A DNA stretch of 64,000 bases, from assembly GCF_029945535.1 (NCBI RefSeq), contig NZ_JAQSCU010000019.1, forward strand, positions 1 to 64,000, written 5' to 3'. Within the stretch, counting starts at the first letter, position 1. Each line of letters begins with the position of its first letter. The notes below the pieces were generated by a model. The model saw nothing but the letters and a program-made list of their open reading frames with translations, did not search any database and had not been told where the DNA came from. Both the position numbers and the translations under genes were made by a program. Shown here piece after piece: positions 7,480 through 17,376 of the stretch. Source of the DNA: Methylotenera sp. Lineage in GTDB: Bacteria > Pseudomonadota > Gammaproteobacteria > Burkholderiales > Methylophilaceae.

Positions 7480-9612
7480 CTAAATAGAATTTATTGGTTT
7501 ATTTTGGTGTTTATCTTTCCAATCACTAAGTGCATTTTTTGAAGTGTTAATTTCAGCTGTCGTCATACTTTTTTCTAAAGTATTCAACTTGGTTTTAATA
7601 TTTTGAATTCTCTTAGCTTCTGCGGATGAGTCTATCCCAATCTCAAGTCTAAAACCATTAGGGGCGTCTTCTTCAGGGTTGTAATCAGATGCGGACGGAA
7701 AGGCACCAACCGACAATGGCTTTATACTCGCAATTTTCTTTGAATATTCGATAACTAAGCTATACCAGACATAGGCTTGTGATTTATCCAATGGCACACC
7801 TAATCCATTTTCATATATTTCAGCTACAGGCATTGCTGTGTTGTAAAAATCTTCGTATCTATTCCCATCTACAGAATAAATATTTGTAGCTAAGCTTTTA
7901 AATAACTCAAGTGCTTTAGGATAATCTTGCTTAGTGATTACTCCCTCTTTATAGGCTTTAGCTAAATCCAATTGAGCATCAAAAAGATTTCTATTAGCTG
8001 CTTTTGTAAGTAAGGCCATAGCTTCTCTAGGATTTTTCTCGCCACCTCTGCCATCAATATAAAGCTTAGCCAGCTCATATTGGGCGTAAGGCTTGTCATT
8101 AGTGACTACTTTTTTATACCAATACAAGGCGTTTGTGTAGCTTGGACGTGCCTCGATTCCAGCCTCATTTGGGGCATCAGCCATATATAGCCTAGCAAGC
8201 GCTAATTGAGCGTCAACATCCCCACCATTAGCAGCCTTATCATACCAATATCTTGCTAACTTCAAGTTTCCACCGTATTCTGGTCCATATCCATTGTAGA
8301 AGCGCGCCAAAAATTTCATTGCTGCTTTACTCTGTGTTTTTGCCATTCTGTCTATAGTAGCCTTAGACTCCTTTGCATTTTGCTCTTTAGCTAAACCTGT
8401 TGAATAAATCAAACCTAAGTTCTTTTGACTTCTCTGATATTTATACTTATCTATCTCCATAAAGCGTAAATAAAGTTCTGTTGCATAAGTTAAATCTTTT
8501 TGAACTCCAATACCTTCCTTATAGGCATTTGCCAAATTCTCAATCGCGAATTTGTCATTATTTTTTGCCCCAACAGTCCAAGTTGCAACTGACTTTTTAA
8601 GCCAAATATCCGCTAATTGATTATCTTTTTTAGCAATTTTAATCTTTGGGTATGCAGTATATTGATCATCACGGTAAATCAGTCCTAATTTATATTGCGA
8701 AAACCCATAGCCGCCTTCAGCAGATTTCTTTAACCAGTCAATACCCAATTGATCGTTTTTATCAACACCAATGCCATCAAAATAACAATCAGCTAAAATT
8801 GCTTGCGATTTCGCAATACCATGTTCAGATAGTTTCTTTAACCAAGAAACAGCAAGTGGTAATTTTGTTTTATCACTTTTACCTTGCTCTAAATATGTGA
8901 TCGCCAAGTTATTCTGTGCTTGCTCGCTACCTTTATTTGCAGCTTTTTCAAGCCATTCGATGGCCTTGTTTTCATTTTTCTCATATCCACCTAAACCTTG
9001 AAGATATGCTATACCTAGCTCAAATTCAGATGATGTAAAGCCTTGCTTTGCGGATTGTTCATACCAAAATATTGCTTTAGTACTACTTTGCTCAACCCCA
9101 ACACCTTTTTCATATAACTGCGCCAGATTGTACATAGCCTCAGCATTGCCTGCTTCTGCGGCTTTTTTATTCCATTTGAACGACTCGGGGTAGTCTATTT
9201 TTGTACCGAGCCCAATCGAATATAAAACTCCCAACATATTCTGAGCATTAACATCGCTTTGCTCAGCGGCCTTTTTAAACCATAGCATTGCTTTTTCAGG
9301 AGACTTTTCGGTGGATTGTCCGTTTAGAATAAACTTTCCATAATAAAACTGAGCTTCTGGCTGACTTTGCTTGGCTGCTTTTTCGAACCAATAAAGGGCC
9401 TTATCGAAATTTTTTATTACACCATTACCTTGTAGATAGTTAATTGCAATTTTGTTCTGAGCATTTGCATCGCCTTTTTCTGCCATTGGCAAATATTCAG
9501 CAAATATTTCAGCTGGTTTCTTTTCTTGATCAGCGGCTGCATATATCGAAGTTGTGAATAGGAAAAATAAGAAACAAATTATTAATTTTAAAATTTTCAG
9601 TCTATTTTCCAT
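7480..9612 (-). CDS. Secreted Sel1-like repeat (SLR) protein
   Basis: The start at the ATG of MENRLKILKL is preferred over the TTG 12 codons upstream, because it begins a signal peptide (hydrophobic core IICFLFFLFTTS, cleavage after YAAA). The mature part of about 690 aa is a chain of Sel1 repeats, roughly 36 residues each, with motifs such as A-xx-WFEKAA and A-Q-xx-LG-xx-Y-xx-G (for example ALYWFEKAAKQSQPEAQFYYG). There are more than twelve, forming an alpha-solenoid. SLR proteins are adaptors for protein complexes, often in the periplasm. With the coiled-coil gene it fills the unit between tRNA repeats 2 and 1. The ligand or partner is unknown. Confidence 0.85.
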   Translation of the reverse strand: MENRLKILKLIICFLFFLFTTSIYAAADQEKKPAEIFAEYLPMAEKGDANAQNKIAINYLQGNGVIKNFDKALYWFEKAAKQSQPEAQFYYGKFILNGQSTEKSPEKAMLWFKKAAEQSDVNAQNMLGVLYSIGLGTKIDYPESFKWNKKAAEAGNAEAMYNLAQLYEKGVGVEQSSTKAIFWYEQSAKQGFTSSEFELGIAYLQGLGGYEKNENKAIEWLEKAANKGSEQAQNNLAITYLEQGKSDKTKLPLAVSWLKKLSEHGIAKSQAILADCYFDGIGVDKNDQLGIDWLKKSAEGGYGFSQYKLGLIYRDDQYTAYPKIKIAKKDNQLADIWLKKSVATWTVGAKNNDKFAIENLANAYKEGIGVQKDLTYATELYLRFMEIDKYKYQRSQKNLGLIYSTGLAKEQNAKESKATIDRMAKTQSKAAMKFLARFYNGYGPEYGGNLKLARYWYDKAANGGDVDAQLALARLYMADAPNEAGIEARPSYTNALYWYKKVVTNDKPYAQYELAKLYIDGRGGEKNPREAMALLTKAANRNLFDAQLDLAKAYKEGVITKQDYPKALELFKSLATNIYSVDGNRYEDFYNTAMPVAEIYENGLGVPLDKSQAYVWYSLVIEYSKKIASIKPLSVGAFPSASDYNPEEDAPNGFRLEIGIDSSAEAKRIQNIKTKLNTLEKSMTTAEINTSKNALSDWKDKHQNKPINSI

Positions 9613-9741
9613 ATAGAGATCTAAATCGTAATAGTTTTTAGTAACCAATTAAAACTTATTTTTGTGTCATTAGAATGAATTGAGGTTTGTCTTGAGTTAC
9701 TTTGTTGAATATTCTTTTTAGCCCGAAAGTTGGCTCTGACA

Positions 9742-9866
<125 letters not shown>

Positions 9867-9915
9867 AAAACTTTTAAAGACGCTATTTTAAACTAAGAGT
9901 TGAAATCAAGACTAG

Positions 9916-11853
9916 TTAATCTTGTCCTGTTTCTAAGAAACTACGCAATCTTTCTGAACGAGTTGGATGACGCAGCTTACGCAACGCTTTCGCCTCAATT
10001 TGACGAATACGCTCACGGGTGACATCAAACTGTTTACCAACCTCTTCTAGGGTGTGATCTGTATTCATTTCAATACCAAAGCGCATACGTAATACTTTTG
10101 CTTCGCGTGGCGTCAATGACTCCAACACCTCACTGGTCGCATCACGTAGGCTCGCGTAAATCGCGGCATCCACTGGTGCTAATGTTTGTCCGTCTTCAAT
10201 AAAGTCACCTAAGTGTGAATCTTCATCATCACCGATTGGCGTTTCCATTGAAATTGGCTCTTTGCTGATTTTCAAGATTTTACGAATCTTGTCTTCAGGC
10301 ATTTCCATTTTCTCAGCAAGCAATGCTGGATCTGGCTCTACACCGGTTTCTTGTAAAATCTGACGGCTGATACGATTCATTTTATTAATCGTTTCAATCA
10401 TGTGCACAGGGATACGAATGGTACGTGCTTGGTCGGCAATAGAACGTGTAATCGCCTGACGAATCCACCATGTTGCATAGGTTGAGAATTTGAAACCACG
10501 ACGGTATTCAAATTTATCAACGGCTTTCATCAAGCCGATATTACCTTCTTGAATTAGGTCTAAAAATTGCAAGCCACGGTTTGTGTATTTTTTAGCAATC
10601 GAAATTACCAAACGTAAGTTAGCTTCAATCATTTCACGTTTAGCACGACGCGCACGCGCCTCGCCAGTCGTCATTTGCTTATTGATTTCTTTAAGCTCTT
10701 TGATTGGAATACCCACATTTTTTTCTAAATCAATCAAACGTTGTTGTTGATCTAAAATTGAGTGGTTATAACGGATTAATTTCTCAATATAAGGCTTATC
10801 CGCTTTCAATTCTTCAGCTAACCAGCCTAAATTACTCTCATTACCTGGGAATGATTTAATGAAATGCAATCTAGGCATACCTGATTTTTCTACGCAGAAA
10901 TCAAGCACTTTACGTTCGTGGCTACGAATAGTTTCAACTAAATCGCGCACTTGATCGCACAGTCCTTCAACTTGTTTTGGAGAGAATCTGAATGCTGTTA
11001 ATTCAACCAGAATTTCTGATAATAAAGTTTGATATTCAGGGTCTTGTGAGCCTCTTAAAGGTAAGATTTCCGTCATTTTTTTGTTCGCTGCGCGCACTAC
11101 CGCAAAGCGATTAACAACTTCTTCTTTAAGTTTTGCGAGCGCTTCAGCAGAGATAGCAGCAGCCTTTGCGCCGTCTTCATCTTCACCTTCGTCGATCTCT
11201 TCATCAACTTCATCTTCGTCTTCTGCGGCTTCAATCACCACATCGGCAACTGCACCCACATCAGAATCAATCAAGCCATCCACTAAGTCATCAACGCTTA
11301 ACTCATCGTTTTCAACTTTATCAACTAATGCCAATAAAGCAGCAATAGTCGTTGGGCAGGCAGCAATCGCTTGCACCATATGTTTAAGGCCGTCTTCAAT
11401 ACGACGTGCAATTTCAATTTCGCTTTCACGGGTAAGTAAATCCACTGTACCCATTTCGCGCATATACATACGCACAGGGTCAGTTGTACGACCAAAATCT
11501 GAGTCTACTGTAGCAAGTGCTTGTTCAGCCTCTTCTACAGCATCTTCATCAGTCACAGCAGGCGGAGCATCAGACATTAGCAACACTTCAGCATCAGGCG
11601 CCTCTTCGTACACCTGAATGCCCATGTCATTAATCATGCCGATAATGCCATCGATTTGCTCGGAGTTTTGTACATCATCTGGAAGATGATCGTTAATCTC
11701 AGCGTAGGTTAAGTAGCCGCGCTCTTTACCTAATACAATTAGAGATTTTAAACGTGAGCGGCGTTCTTCAGCACTAGCTTCTTGCAGCTCAGGGCTAACG
11801 AACTCCATTTTGTTTTTTTCTGCTAACTGATCGCTTTTCTTTGGTCTTGCCAT
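9916..11853 (-). CDS. rpoD: RNA polymerase primary sigma factor RpoD (sigma-70)
   Basis: The 645-aa housekeeping sigma factor. It has region 1.1 at about 20-95 and the acidic non-conserved region around 205-235 (runs of Glu/Asp). Region 2 runs from about 405 to 490 and includes the [20 protein letters not shown] core-binding and [13 protein letters not shown] -10-recognition helices. Region 3 follows, and region 4 near 580-640 has the helix-turn-helix [18 protein letters not shown]. The length is normal for a betaproteobacterium. It is separate from dnaG by a 161-nt gap that may contain its own promoter, within the classic rpsU-dnaG-rpoD block. Confidence 0.98.
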   Translation of the reverse strand: MARPKKSDQLAEKNKMEFVSPELQEASAEERRSRLKSLIVLGKERGYLTYAEINDHLPDDVQNSEQIDGIIGMINDMGIQVYEEAPDAEVLLMSDAPPAVTDEDAVEEAEQALATVDSDFGRTTDPVRMYMREMGTVDLLTRESEIEIARRIEDGLKHMVQAIAACPTTIAALLALVDKVENDELSVDDLVDGLIDSDVGAVADVVIEAAEDEDEVDEEIDEGEDEDGAKAAAISAEALAKLKEEVVNRFAVVRAANKKMTEILPLRGSQDPEYQTLLSEILVELTAFRFSPKQVEGLCDQVRDLVETIRSHERKVLDFCVEKSGMPRLHFIKSFPGNESNLGWLAEELKADKPYIEKLIRYNHSILDQQQRLIDLEKNVGIPIKELKEINKQMTTGEARARRAKREMIEANLRLVISIAKKYTNRGLQFLDLIQEGNIGLMKAVDKFEYRRGFKFSTYATWWIRQAITRSIADQARTIRIPVHMIETINKMNRISRQILQETGVEPDPALLAEKMEMPEDKIRKILKISKEPISMETPIGDDEDSHLGDFIEDGQTLAPVDAAIYASLRDATSEVLESLTPREAKVLRMRFGIEMNTDHTLEEVGKQFDVTRERIRQIEAKALRKLRHPTRSERLRSFLETGQD

Positions 11854-12014
11854 GTACTCACCTCTAATTTATGCAATTACCATGTTTTTATTTAAAAATT
11901 GGCATGGTGAATGTAATTTCCGTAACCCTCTATTATAGCAGAAAATATCGCTATTTTGACCTACAGGCGCTGCTAATAATTCAACGTCGCGACACTAAAC
12001 ACGACCAGTAAAAA

Positions 12015-13751
12015 CTATTTTTTAACTTTACTCCCTAAACTTTTTAGCAAGCTTCGCTCATCCTCCGTCAGTGCGCTTAAAGGCTTTTCACTGACCTGTG
12101 CCAGCAACGCACTTTCATTTTTCTGTAGATAAAGCTGCTTTAATTGCTGCCTTGCACCAGACATCGCAAGAGCTAAGTCCAGTGTTTCATCCAGCACATT
12201 AAGTTCTTTTTTAAGCTCAGTAATGATATTGGTATCAACTTTACTTTCCAACTCGCGCATTATCACTACTGGTTTAGAATGAGGATGCATGAGGCAAGTT
12301 TCAATAGTCTGTCTCAATAATAATTCATCACCTGAACTGCCCGATATCCACAGCAGATCATCCTTACCTACCAGCGCAGGCTGCATAATCATGGTTAAAC
12401 AAAAATGGTGATGCAGAGAGTTGGTTGTACGCGTAAGCTTTGGCCTAGCTTGCACAGGCGCTTTATTCAGATTAGGCAACTTAAGCAAGCTCTGCATTTC
12501 ATCTATGGATAATTGCGCTAATTCCGCTACCTTCTTGCGCAAATACATCGCGCTGCGTGGCGCATTGATTTGCTGCATGATGGGTTCAGCTTCGTTTAAA
12601 AAACGCACTTTATCCTCTTGGCTTTGCAAAGGATTATCTTCACTCAAATGCTTCAAAATATACTGCGAAAGTGGCATTGCGGTTTTAATTTCCGCCTCAA
12701 ATTGCTCTTTACCAAACTCACGCACATAAGAATCAGGGTCATGCGCTTTGGGCAAAAATAAGAATGACAACTTCAAGCCATCCGTAAGCGCCGGCAAAGC
12801 GTTCATGGCCGCACGCCAAGCTGCGGTTAACCCTGCATTATCGCCGTCAAAACAAAATACCACCTCATCGGTTTGCCGCATCAACTTAGTAATATGAAAA
12901 GGCGTGGTAGCAGTACCTAATGCTGCCACAGCATACTCAATACCATACTGAGCCAACGCGACTACATCCATATAACCTTCAACTACCAACGCGCGCCCTG
13001 CATCGCGTATCGCTCTGCGTGCTAGAAACAAACCATAAAGCTCATGGCCTTTTTGAAATAGTGGCGTTTCTGGGGAGTTGTAGTACTTAGGCGTATCTTC
13101 TGGATTAATCACGCGGCCACCAAAGCCAATCACCTGACCTTTTTGGTCATGAATCGGGAACATGATGCGGTCACGAAATCGGTCATAGCGGCGACCTTGG
13201 TCATTCTCAACGACTAGGCCCGCAACACTCAACGCTTCGTTGTCATAGTTTGGGAAAACACTCTGCAAATTTTGCCAACCCGCCGGTGCGTACCCTACTT
13301 GAAATTTAGCCGCCACTTGCCCGCTTAAGCCACGTGCTTTTAGATACTCAATGGCTCGAGGAGATTTTTTCAGTTCAGCTTTATAGTATTGAGCCGCTTG
13401 CTGTAATGACTCTTGCAAACCCAATACAACCTTATGCTCAGGCTTGTTTGCATCGCGTGCTTCTTGCGGTACGATCATTCCGACCATTCGAGCAAGATCA
13501 TTAATCGCTTCAACAAAACTTAAACCTTGGTATTCCATTAAAAAACCAACGGCGGTGCCATGCGCGCCACAACCAAAGCAATGATAAAACTGCTTAGTTG
13601 GACTGACAGTAAAACTCGGAGACTTTTCGTTATGGAATGGGCAGCATGCAGAGTAATTAGCTCCCGCTTTTTTCAAGGGCGTGCTTTTATCAATCACGTC
13701 GACAATATCAACGCGATTTAATAACTCTTGAATAAAGCTCTCTGGAATCAA
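12015..13751 (-). CDS. dnaG: DNA primase DnaG
   Basis: A 578-aa replicative primase that makes RNA primers at the fork with DnaB. The N-terminal zinc-binding domain has the Cys/His cluster CPFH...HCFGC (about 37-62). The TOPRIM catalytic core contains VVEGYMDV near 263 and the acidic FCFDGDNAG near 310. The C-terminal helicase-interaction domain is short and divergent. It is preceded by a terminator at 13842-13867 that separates it from rpsU-yqeY, a common arrangement that tunes primase level. Confidence 0.97.
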   Translation of the reverse strand: MIPESFIQELLNRVDIVDVIDKSTPLKKAGANYSACCPFHNEKSPSFTVSPTKQFYHCFGCGAHGTAVGFLMEYQGLSFVEAINDLARMVGMIVPQEARDANKPEHKVVLGLQESLQQAAQYYKAELKKSPRAIEYLKARGLSGQVAAKFQVGYAPAGWQNLQSVFPNYDNEALSVAGLVVENDQGRRYDRFRDRIMFPIHDQKGQVIGFGGRVINPEDTPKYYNSPETPLFQKGHELYGLFLARRAIRDAGRALVVEGYMDVVALAQYGIEYAVAALGTATTPFHITKLMRQTDEVVFCFDGDNAGLTAAWRAAMNALPALTDGLKLSFLFLPKAHDPDSYVREFGKEQFEAEIKTAMPLSQYILKHLSEDNPLQSQEDKVRFLNEAEPIMQQINAPRSAMYLRKKVAELAQLSIDEMQSLLKLPNLNKAPVQARPKLTRTTNSLHHHFCLTMIMQPALVGKDDLLWISGSSGDELLLRQTIETCLMHPHSKPVVIMRELESKVDTNIITELKKELNVLDETLDLALAMSGARQQLKQLYLQKNESALLAQVSEKPLSALTEDERSLLKSLGSKVKK

Positions 13752-13841
13752 AGTATTCTGCTTTTATAAGATTTTAGGTAATTTTAGCTTATTTTAGAAA
13801 AGTCGCTTCTACAAATAGAAACGAAATAGAAATACCCAGAA

Positions 13842-13867
13842 ACAAAAAAGGAGCTTTTCGCTCCTTT
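13842..13867 (-). terminator. Rho-independent terminator between yqeY and dnaG
   Basis: AAGGAGC and GCTCCTT arms close a short loop, and a T run follows on the minus strand. It lies 26 nt after yqeY and about 90 nt before the dnaG start. It would end most rpsU-yqeY transcripts before dnaG. Confidence 0.75.
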
Positions 13868-13893
13868 AGTATTTTTTGCTACCTGTCTTTAAC

Positions 13894-14337
13894 TTAAGCT
13901 AATCGAGTTTTAATCAAACCTGATATTTTTCCCATATCAGCCTTACCAGCAACTAACGGCTTAATCGCAGCCATTACCTTACCCATATCTTTAACGCCAG
14001 CAGCGCCTGTATCTGCCACCACTTGATCTAAAATACTTAGGATTTCCGCCTCAGTCAGCTGTTGTGGCAAATACTCCTGCAACACACTCACTTCATACTT
14101 CTCAACATCGGCTAAATCTGTTCTGTTTGCAGATTCATAAGCAGCGATTGAATCACGGCGTTGTTTGAGCATTTTTTCGATTGCGGTAATAACATCCGCA
14201 TCACTTAACTCAATACGCTCATCCACTTCACGCTGCTTAATAGCGGCTTGCAATAAACGAATAGCACCTAAACGCGCGCTATCTTTAGCACGCATTGCGG
14301 TTTTCATATCTTCAGTGATTTGTAACTTAAGGCTCAT
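13894..14337 (-). CDS. yqeY: GatB/YqeY domain protein
   Basis: A 147-aa YqeY-family protein (LKLQITEDMKTAMRAKDSARLGAIRLLQAAIKQ, MGKVMAAIKPLVAGKADMG). The family resembles the C-terminal helical domain of the amidotransferase subunit GatB. Free-standing copies have unclear function, possibly tRNA binding. The gene is regularly found between rpsU and dnaG in proteobacteria, as here. It begins 7 nt after the DUF3144 gene, so translation is probably coupled. Confidence 0.9.
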   Translation of the reverse strand: MSLKLQITEDMKTAMRAKDSARLGAIRLLQAAIKQREVDERIELSDADVITAIEKMLKQRRDSIAAYESANRTDLADVEKYEVSVLQEYLPQQLTEAEILSILDQVVADTGAAGVKDMGKVMAAIKPLVAGKADMGKISGLIKTRLA

Positions 14338-14344
14338 CTAAAAC

Positions 14345-14650
14345 TTATGCACTCTTGATGTAAGTATCAAACTTAGCCTGATAATCCGTCATATGTTCAG
14401 TCAGGGCGATTTTGTATTGATTAACAAAGTACTCTAATGCGGCGGCTTTTTCAGCTTCAAAGTTTTCTTTGGTACCACACTGCGTGGCAATCAAAAACGT
14501 ATTGAACCGTGCAGACGCAAACAAGAAGCTCGCATTCACCACACCAACATCGTTGCTTGCAGCTTGTTCATTGGCAAAACCAATGAACTTATCTGTCAAA
14601 CTCCAAAATGCTTCATCTGGCGCTGCTGGAGCGTTGTTTGTATCAGCCAT
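14345..14650 (-). CDS. DUF3144 family small protein
   Basis: A 101-aa protein with the signature FIGFANEQA near the N-terminus and ASFLFASARFNTFL in the middle. This resembles the DUF3144 family of small cytoplasmic proteobacterial proteins (recognised from memory). Its function is unknown. It sits between rpsU (7 nt) and yqeY (7 nt), so it shares their transcript. This is not the position of a DUF3144 gene in E. coli, so it is a lineage-specific passenger of the rpsU operon. Confidence 0.75.
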   Translation of the reverse strand: MADTNNAPAAPDEAFWSLTDKFIGFANEQAASNDVGVVNASFLFASARFNTFLIATQCGTKENFEAEKAAALEYFVNQYKIALTEHMTDYQAKFDTYIKSA

Positions 14651-14657
14651 ACTATGA

Positions 14658-14870
14658 CTAGTAAAGTTTAGCTGGAAGTGTTTGTTTTAGCAAACGGCGA
14701 TACTGACGTTTAACAGCGGCAGCAGCTTTACGTTTACGTTCCCATGTTGGTTTCTCGTAGAACTCGCGAGCGCGAAGATCATTCAACAAACCTGTTTTTT
14801 CAATTAGGCGTTTAAAACGGCGAAGGGCAACGTCAAACGGCTCATTTTCTTTTACGCGTACACTAGACAT
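14658..14870 (-). CDS. rpsU: 30S ribosomal protein S21
   Basis: A 70-aa basic protein with the S21 pattern: [18 protein letters not shown] near the start, [12 protein letters not shown] in the middle and a basic C-terminus. S21 binds the 30S platform and helps initiation. It leads the rpsU-DUF3144-yqeY transcript and is divergent from tsaD across a 212-nt gap that must hold both promoters. Confidence 0.97.
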   Translation of the reverse strand: MSSVRVKENEPFDVALRRFKRLIEKTGLLNDLRAREFYEKPTWERKRKAAAAVKRQYRRLLKQTLPAKLY

Positions 14871-15082
14871 TCGATCTCTCTTATAACAACAAATTTAATA
14901 TGGGTATACTCAAATTTCTAACAGGCACTTACGCGCTTCTGATTTAGAAACTGAGAAAAGCCGACTATTTTAATCGCATAATTGTTTTTATTCAATTACT
15001 TTTATGCATTTATGCCCTAAATGCGCAATAATTCAACCTTTAAAATATTTAAAGTCATTAAATAGATGCTGGAATTTCTCAA

Positions 15083-16117
15083 ATGATAGTCTTAGGTGTT
15101 GAATCATCCTGTGACGAAACAGGGCTTGCATTATACGATACCGAGCAAGGTTTGCTCGCACACGCGTTGCATTCACAAGTTGAAATGCATGCTGAATATG
15201 GCGGCGTGGTGCCAGAACTTGCCTCGCGCGACCACATTCGTCGCGTGCTACCTCTTACTGAAAACGTACTAAAAACTGCTAATAAAACGCTACAAGATAT
15301 CGACGCAATCGCTTACACACAAGGCCCCGGTTTGTCTGGAGCGCTATTAGTTGGCACTAGCTTTGCTGAATCACTCGCGTTTAGCTTACAAATTCCTACA
15401 ATTAATGTGCATCATCTTGAAGGGCATTTGCTTGCACCTTTGCTTGAGGCTAACCCACCAGCCTTTCCATTTGTAGCGTTGCTTGTTTCGGGCGGTCACA
15501 GCCAGCTGATGCGTGTAGATGGCATTGGCGAATATGAATTACTAGGCGACACTTTAGATGACGCTGCGGGTGAAGCTTTTGACAAAACCGCTAAATTATT
15601 AGGTTTAGGTTACCCAGGTGGCCCTGCGCTGTCTAAATTAGCCCAAAGCGGTAAGGCGCGCTTTAAGTTACCACGACCATTATTGAACAGTGGTGATTTA
15701 AACTTTAGCTTTAGCGGCTTAAAAACGGCGGTGTTAACACTAGTGAATCAACACCAACCCTTAGATGCTGCAACTACAGCGGATATTGCGTGGGAATTTC
15801 AAGAAGCCGTGACTGAGATATTAACGCTGAAATGCATGACAGCTTTGCGTGAAACAGGTTTAGATAATTTGGTGGTTTCGGGCGGCGTAGGCGCAAATTC
15901 AAAACTGCGTGAAAAATTGAATGCAGCGACCAAACGTAAGCTATGCAAGGTGAGCTATCCACGCTTAGAGTTCTGTACTGACAACGGCGCGATGATTGCC
16001 TTTGCAGGTGCCATGCGCCTAAAAGCCATGCATGGTAATGGTAATGGTAATAAAAACTATGGCTTTAGCGTGCGCCCACGTTGGGATTTAGCAGAGTTGC
16101 AAAAACCCGCTATTTAA
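15083..16117 (+). CDS. tsaD: tRNA N6-threonylcarbamoyladenosine transferase TsaD
   Basis: A 344-aa ASKHA-fold enzyme that transfers threonylcarbamoyl to A37 of ANN-decoding tRNAs with TsaB and TsaE. The metal ligands are in HHLEGH near 110-115. SGGHSQL near 137 and the [13 protein letters not shown] / [11 protein letters not shown] nucleotide-binding segments near 270-310 are intact. It is divergent from rpsU, a conserved arrangement in proteobacteria. A small HGNGNGNKN stretch near the C-terminus is encoded by a short GGTAAT-type tandem repeat. Confidence 0.97.
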   Translation: MIVLGVESSCDETGLALYDTEQGLLAHALHSQVEMHAEYGGVVPELASRDHIRRVLPLTENVLKTANKTLQDIDAIAYTQGPGLSGALLVGTSFAESLAFSLQIPTINVHHLEGHLLAPLLEANPPAFPFVALLVSGGHSQLMRVDGIGEYELLGDTLDDAAGEAFDKTAKLLGLGYPGGPALSKLAQSGKARFKLPRPLLNSGDLNFSFSGLKTAVLTLVNQHQPLDAATTADIAWEFQEAVTEILTLKCMTALRETGLDNLVVSGGVGANSKLREKLNAATKRKLCKVSYPRLEFCTDNGAMIAFAGAMRLKAMHGNGNGNKNYGFSVRPRWDLAELQKPAI

Positions 16118-16126
16118 AAAGACAGC

Positions 16127-16750
16127 TTACTTTTTCTTACCAAAACTCGATTCAGTGCCAGCCAGCAACTTTTGAATATTGCTTCTGTGGCGCCAAATCA
16201 GCATTACCGCCATAATAGTGACCGCAATAACATAGTCGTTATATGCTGACAATAGAAACCATGCATACACTGGCGCAAGTGCTGCCGCCACAATCGCACC
16301 GAGTGATGAATAACGGGAAATAGCAAAAACTACAATCCACGTTACCACTGCCGCTAAACCGAGCAATGGCGAAATAGCTAACATCACGCCCAGCGCTGTC
16401 GCCACGCCCTTGCCGCCTTTAAATTTATAAAAAATTGGATACAAATGCCCAAAAAATACAGCTAAACCAACTGAAGCAACTACCCACATCAACATATCAG
16501 ACTGCAAAGCTAACCAAACTGGCAACCAACCTTTAAGCACGTCACCTAACAATGTAAGCGCTGCAGCCAGCTTCTTACCACTACGCAATACATTAGTCGC
16601 ACCCGGATTACCAGAACCCACCGTACGCGGATCAGGCAACCCAAACAGCTTACTCACGATAATACCAAATGCAACAGAACCCAATAGATACGCAGCCACA
16701 ATCCAAACCACAGGAATTAACGTGACTGGTACAAACCCTAATTCATTCAT
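16127..16750 (-). CDS. plsY: Acyl-phosphate glycerol-3-phosphate acyltransferase PlsY
   Basis: An inner-membrane enzyme that acylates glycerol-3-phosphate from acyl-phosphate, the first step of phospholipid synthesis. The start at the ATG at 16750 (MNELGFVPV) gives 207 aa, the normal family length. The 32-residue extension in the track is only a translation of the REP and inverted repeat upstream. Conserved loops are present: [12 protein letters not shown] near 50, the K-G segment near 75 and [20 protein letters not shown] near 110. Five or more membrane segments are visible. Confidence 0.95.
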   Translation of the reverse strand: MNELGFVPVTLIPVVWIVAAYLLGSVAFGIIVSKLFGLPDPRTVGSGNPGATNVLRSGKKLAAALTLLGDVLKGWLPVWLALQSDMLMWVVASVGLAVFFGHLYPIFYKFKGGKGVATALGVMLAISPLLGLAAVVTWIVVFAISRYSSLGAIVAAALAPVYAWFLLSAYNDYVIAVTIMAVMLIWRHRSNIQKLLAGTESSFGKKK

Positions 16751-16813
16751 AAAATCTCTCTTTACCGTAATTCCCGCGCCAACGGGAATCCATTTTAACC
16801 ACACAAATACCCT

Positions 16814-16885
16814 GTCATTCTGAGCATAGCGAAGAATCCAAGCCATAAGTCAACTTGCTGGATTCTTCGCTATGCTCAGAATGAC
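16814..16885. repeat. Perfect 27-bp inverted repeat (MITE/REP-like)
   Basis: Two exactly complementary 27-nt arms, beginning GTCATTCTGAGCATAGCGAA, flank an 18-nt loop. Just to the left is an imperfect ATTCCCG...CGGGAAT element (about 16768-16792). GTCATTCTGAG...GAATCC is a widespread intergenic repeat type. It lies between plsY and folB, where it would form a strong hairpin in the transcript upstream of plsY. Confidence 0.85.
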
Positions 16886-17017
16886 GAAAGTGAATAACAA
16901 TCCGTCCGTTATCTAAAACTTTTGTACGATGCACACTCGCACATTGCAATTGTAGTTTAATATTCAAAATATTACTGGATTCTGGATTGCAGGAATCACG
17001 ACACGAGAATAAAGCCA

Positions 17018-17371
17018 ATGGACACCATATTTTTAGAGCAAGTTAAAGTACAAACAAAACTAGGGGTACCCGAGTGGGAACGCATGATGCCGCAAACCAT
17101 TATCCTAGACATTGAAATTGGCTACGATTTAACTAACGCCTGCCAAAGCGACACCATTGCCGACACCATAGACTATGGCGCAGTCGTTAGACGCATACGC
17201 GAAACCTTAACTGAAAACAGCTTTAAATTAGTAGAAGCCTTAGCTGAATATCTTTGCCAATTGATATTGAAAGAATTTGGTGCGCTAAGTGTGAAGATTA
17301 AAGTGGCAAAACCTGGGATATTGCCGGGATTGAAGGCGTTGGGGGTAATTGTTGAACGCAACAGAAATTAG
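17018..17371 (+). CDS. folB: Dihydroneopterin aldolase FolB
   Basis: A 117-aa enzyme of folate synthesis that cleaves 7,8-dihydroneopterin. Typical motifs are V-Q-T-K-L-G-V-P-E-W-E-R at 10-22, the conserved TIDYGAVV near 48-55 with the substrate-contacting Tyr, LVEALAEYL near 72-80 and KVAKPGILPG near 96-105. It is divergent from plsY, a common neighbour pair. The next gene starts 5 nt downstream but appears unrelated. Confidence 0.95.
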   Translation: MDTIFLEQVKVQTKLGVPEWERMMPQTIILDIEIGYDLTNACQSDTIADTIDYGAVVRRIRETLTENSFKLVEALAEYLCQLILKEFGALSVKIKVAKPGILPGLKALGVIVERNRN

Positions 17372-17376
17372 ATAAC

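Noticed and set aside
11081-11617. 178-aa plus-strand ORF, Ser/Ala rich
   Set aside because: It is the antisense of rpoD across the acidic region; low-complexity composition is caused by GAA/GAT codons on the other strand.
16751-16846. N-terminal extension of PlsY in the ORF track
   Set aside because: It only translates the upstream REP element and inverted repeat; the family start is MNELGF.
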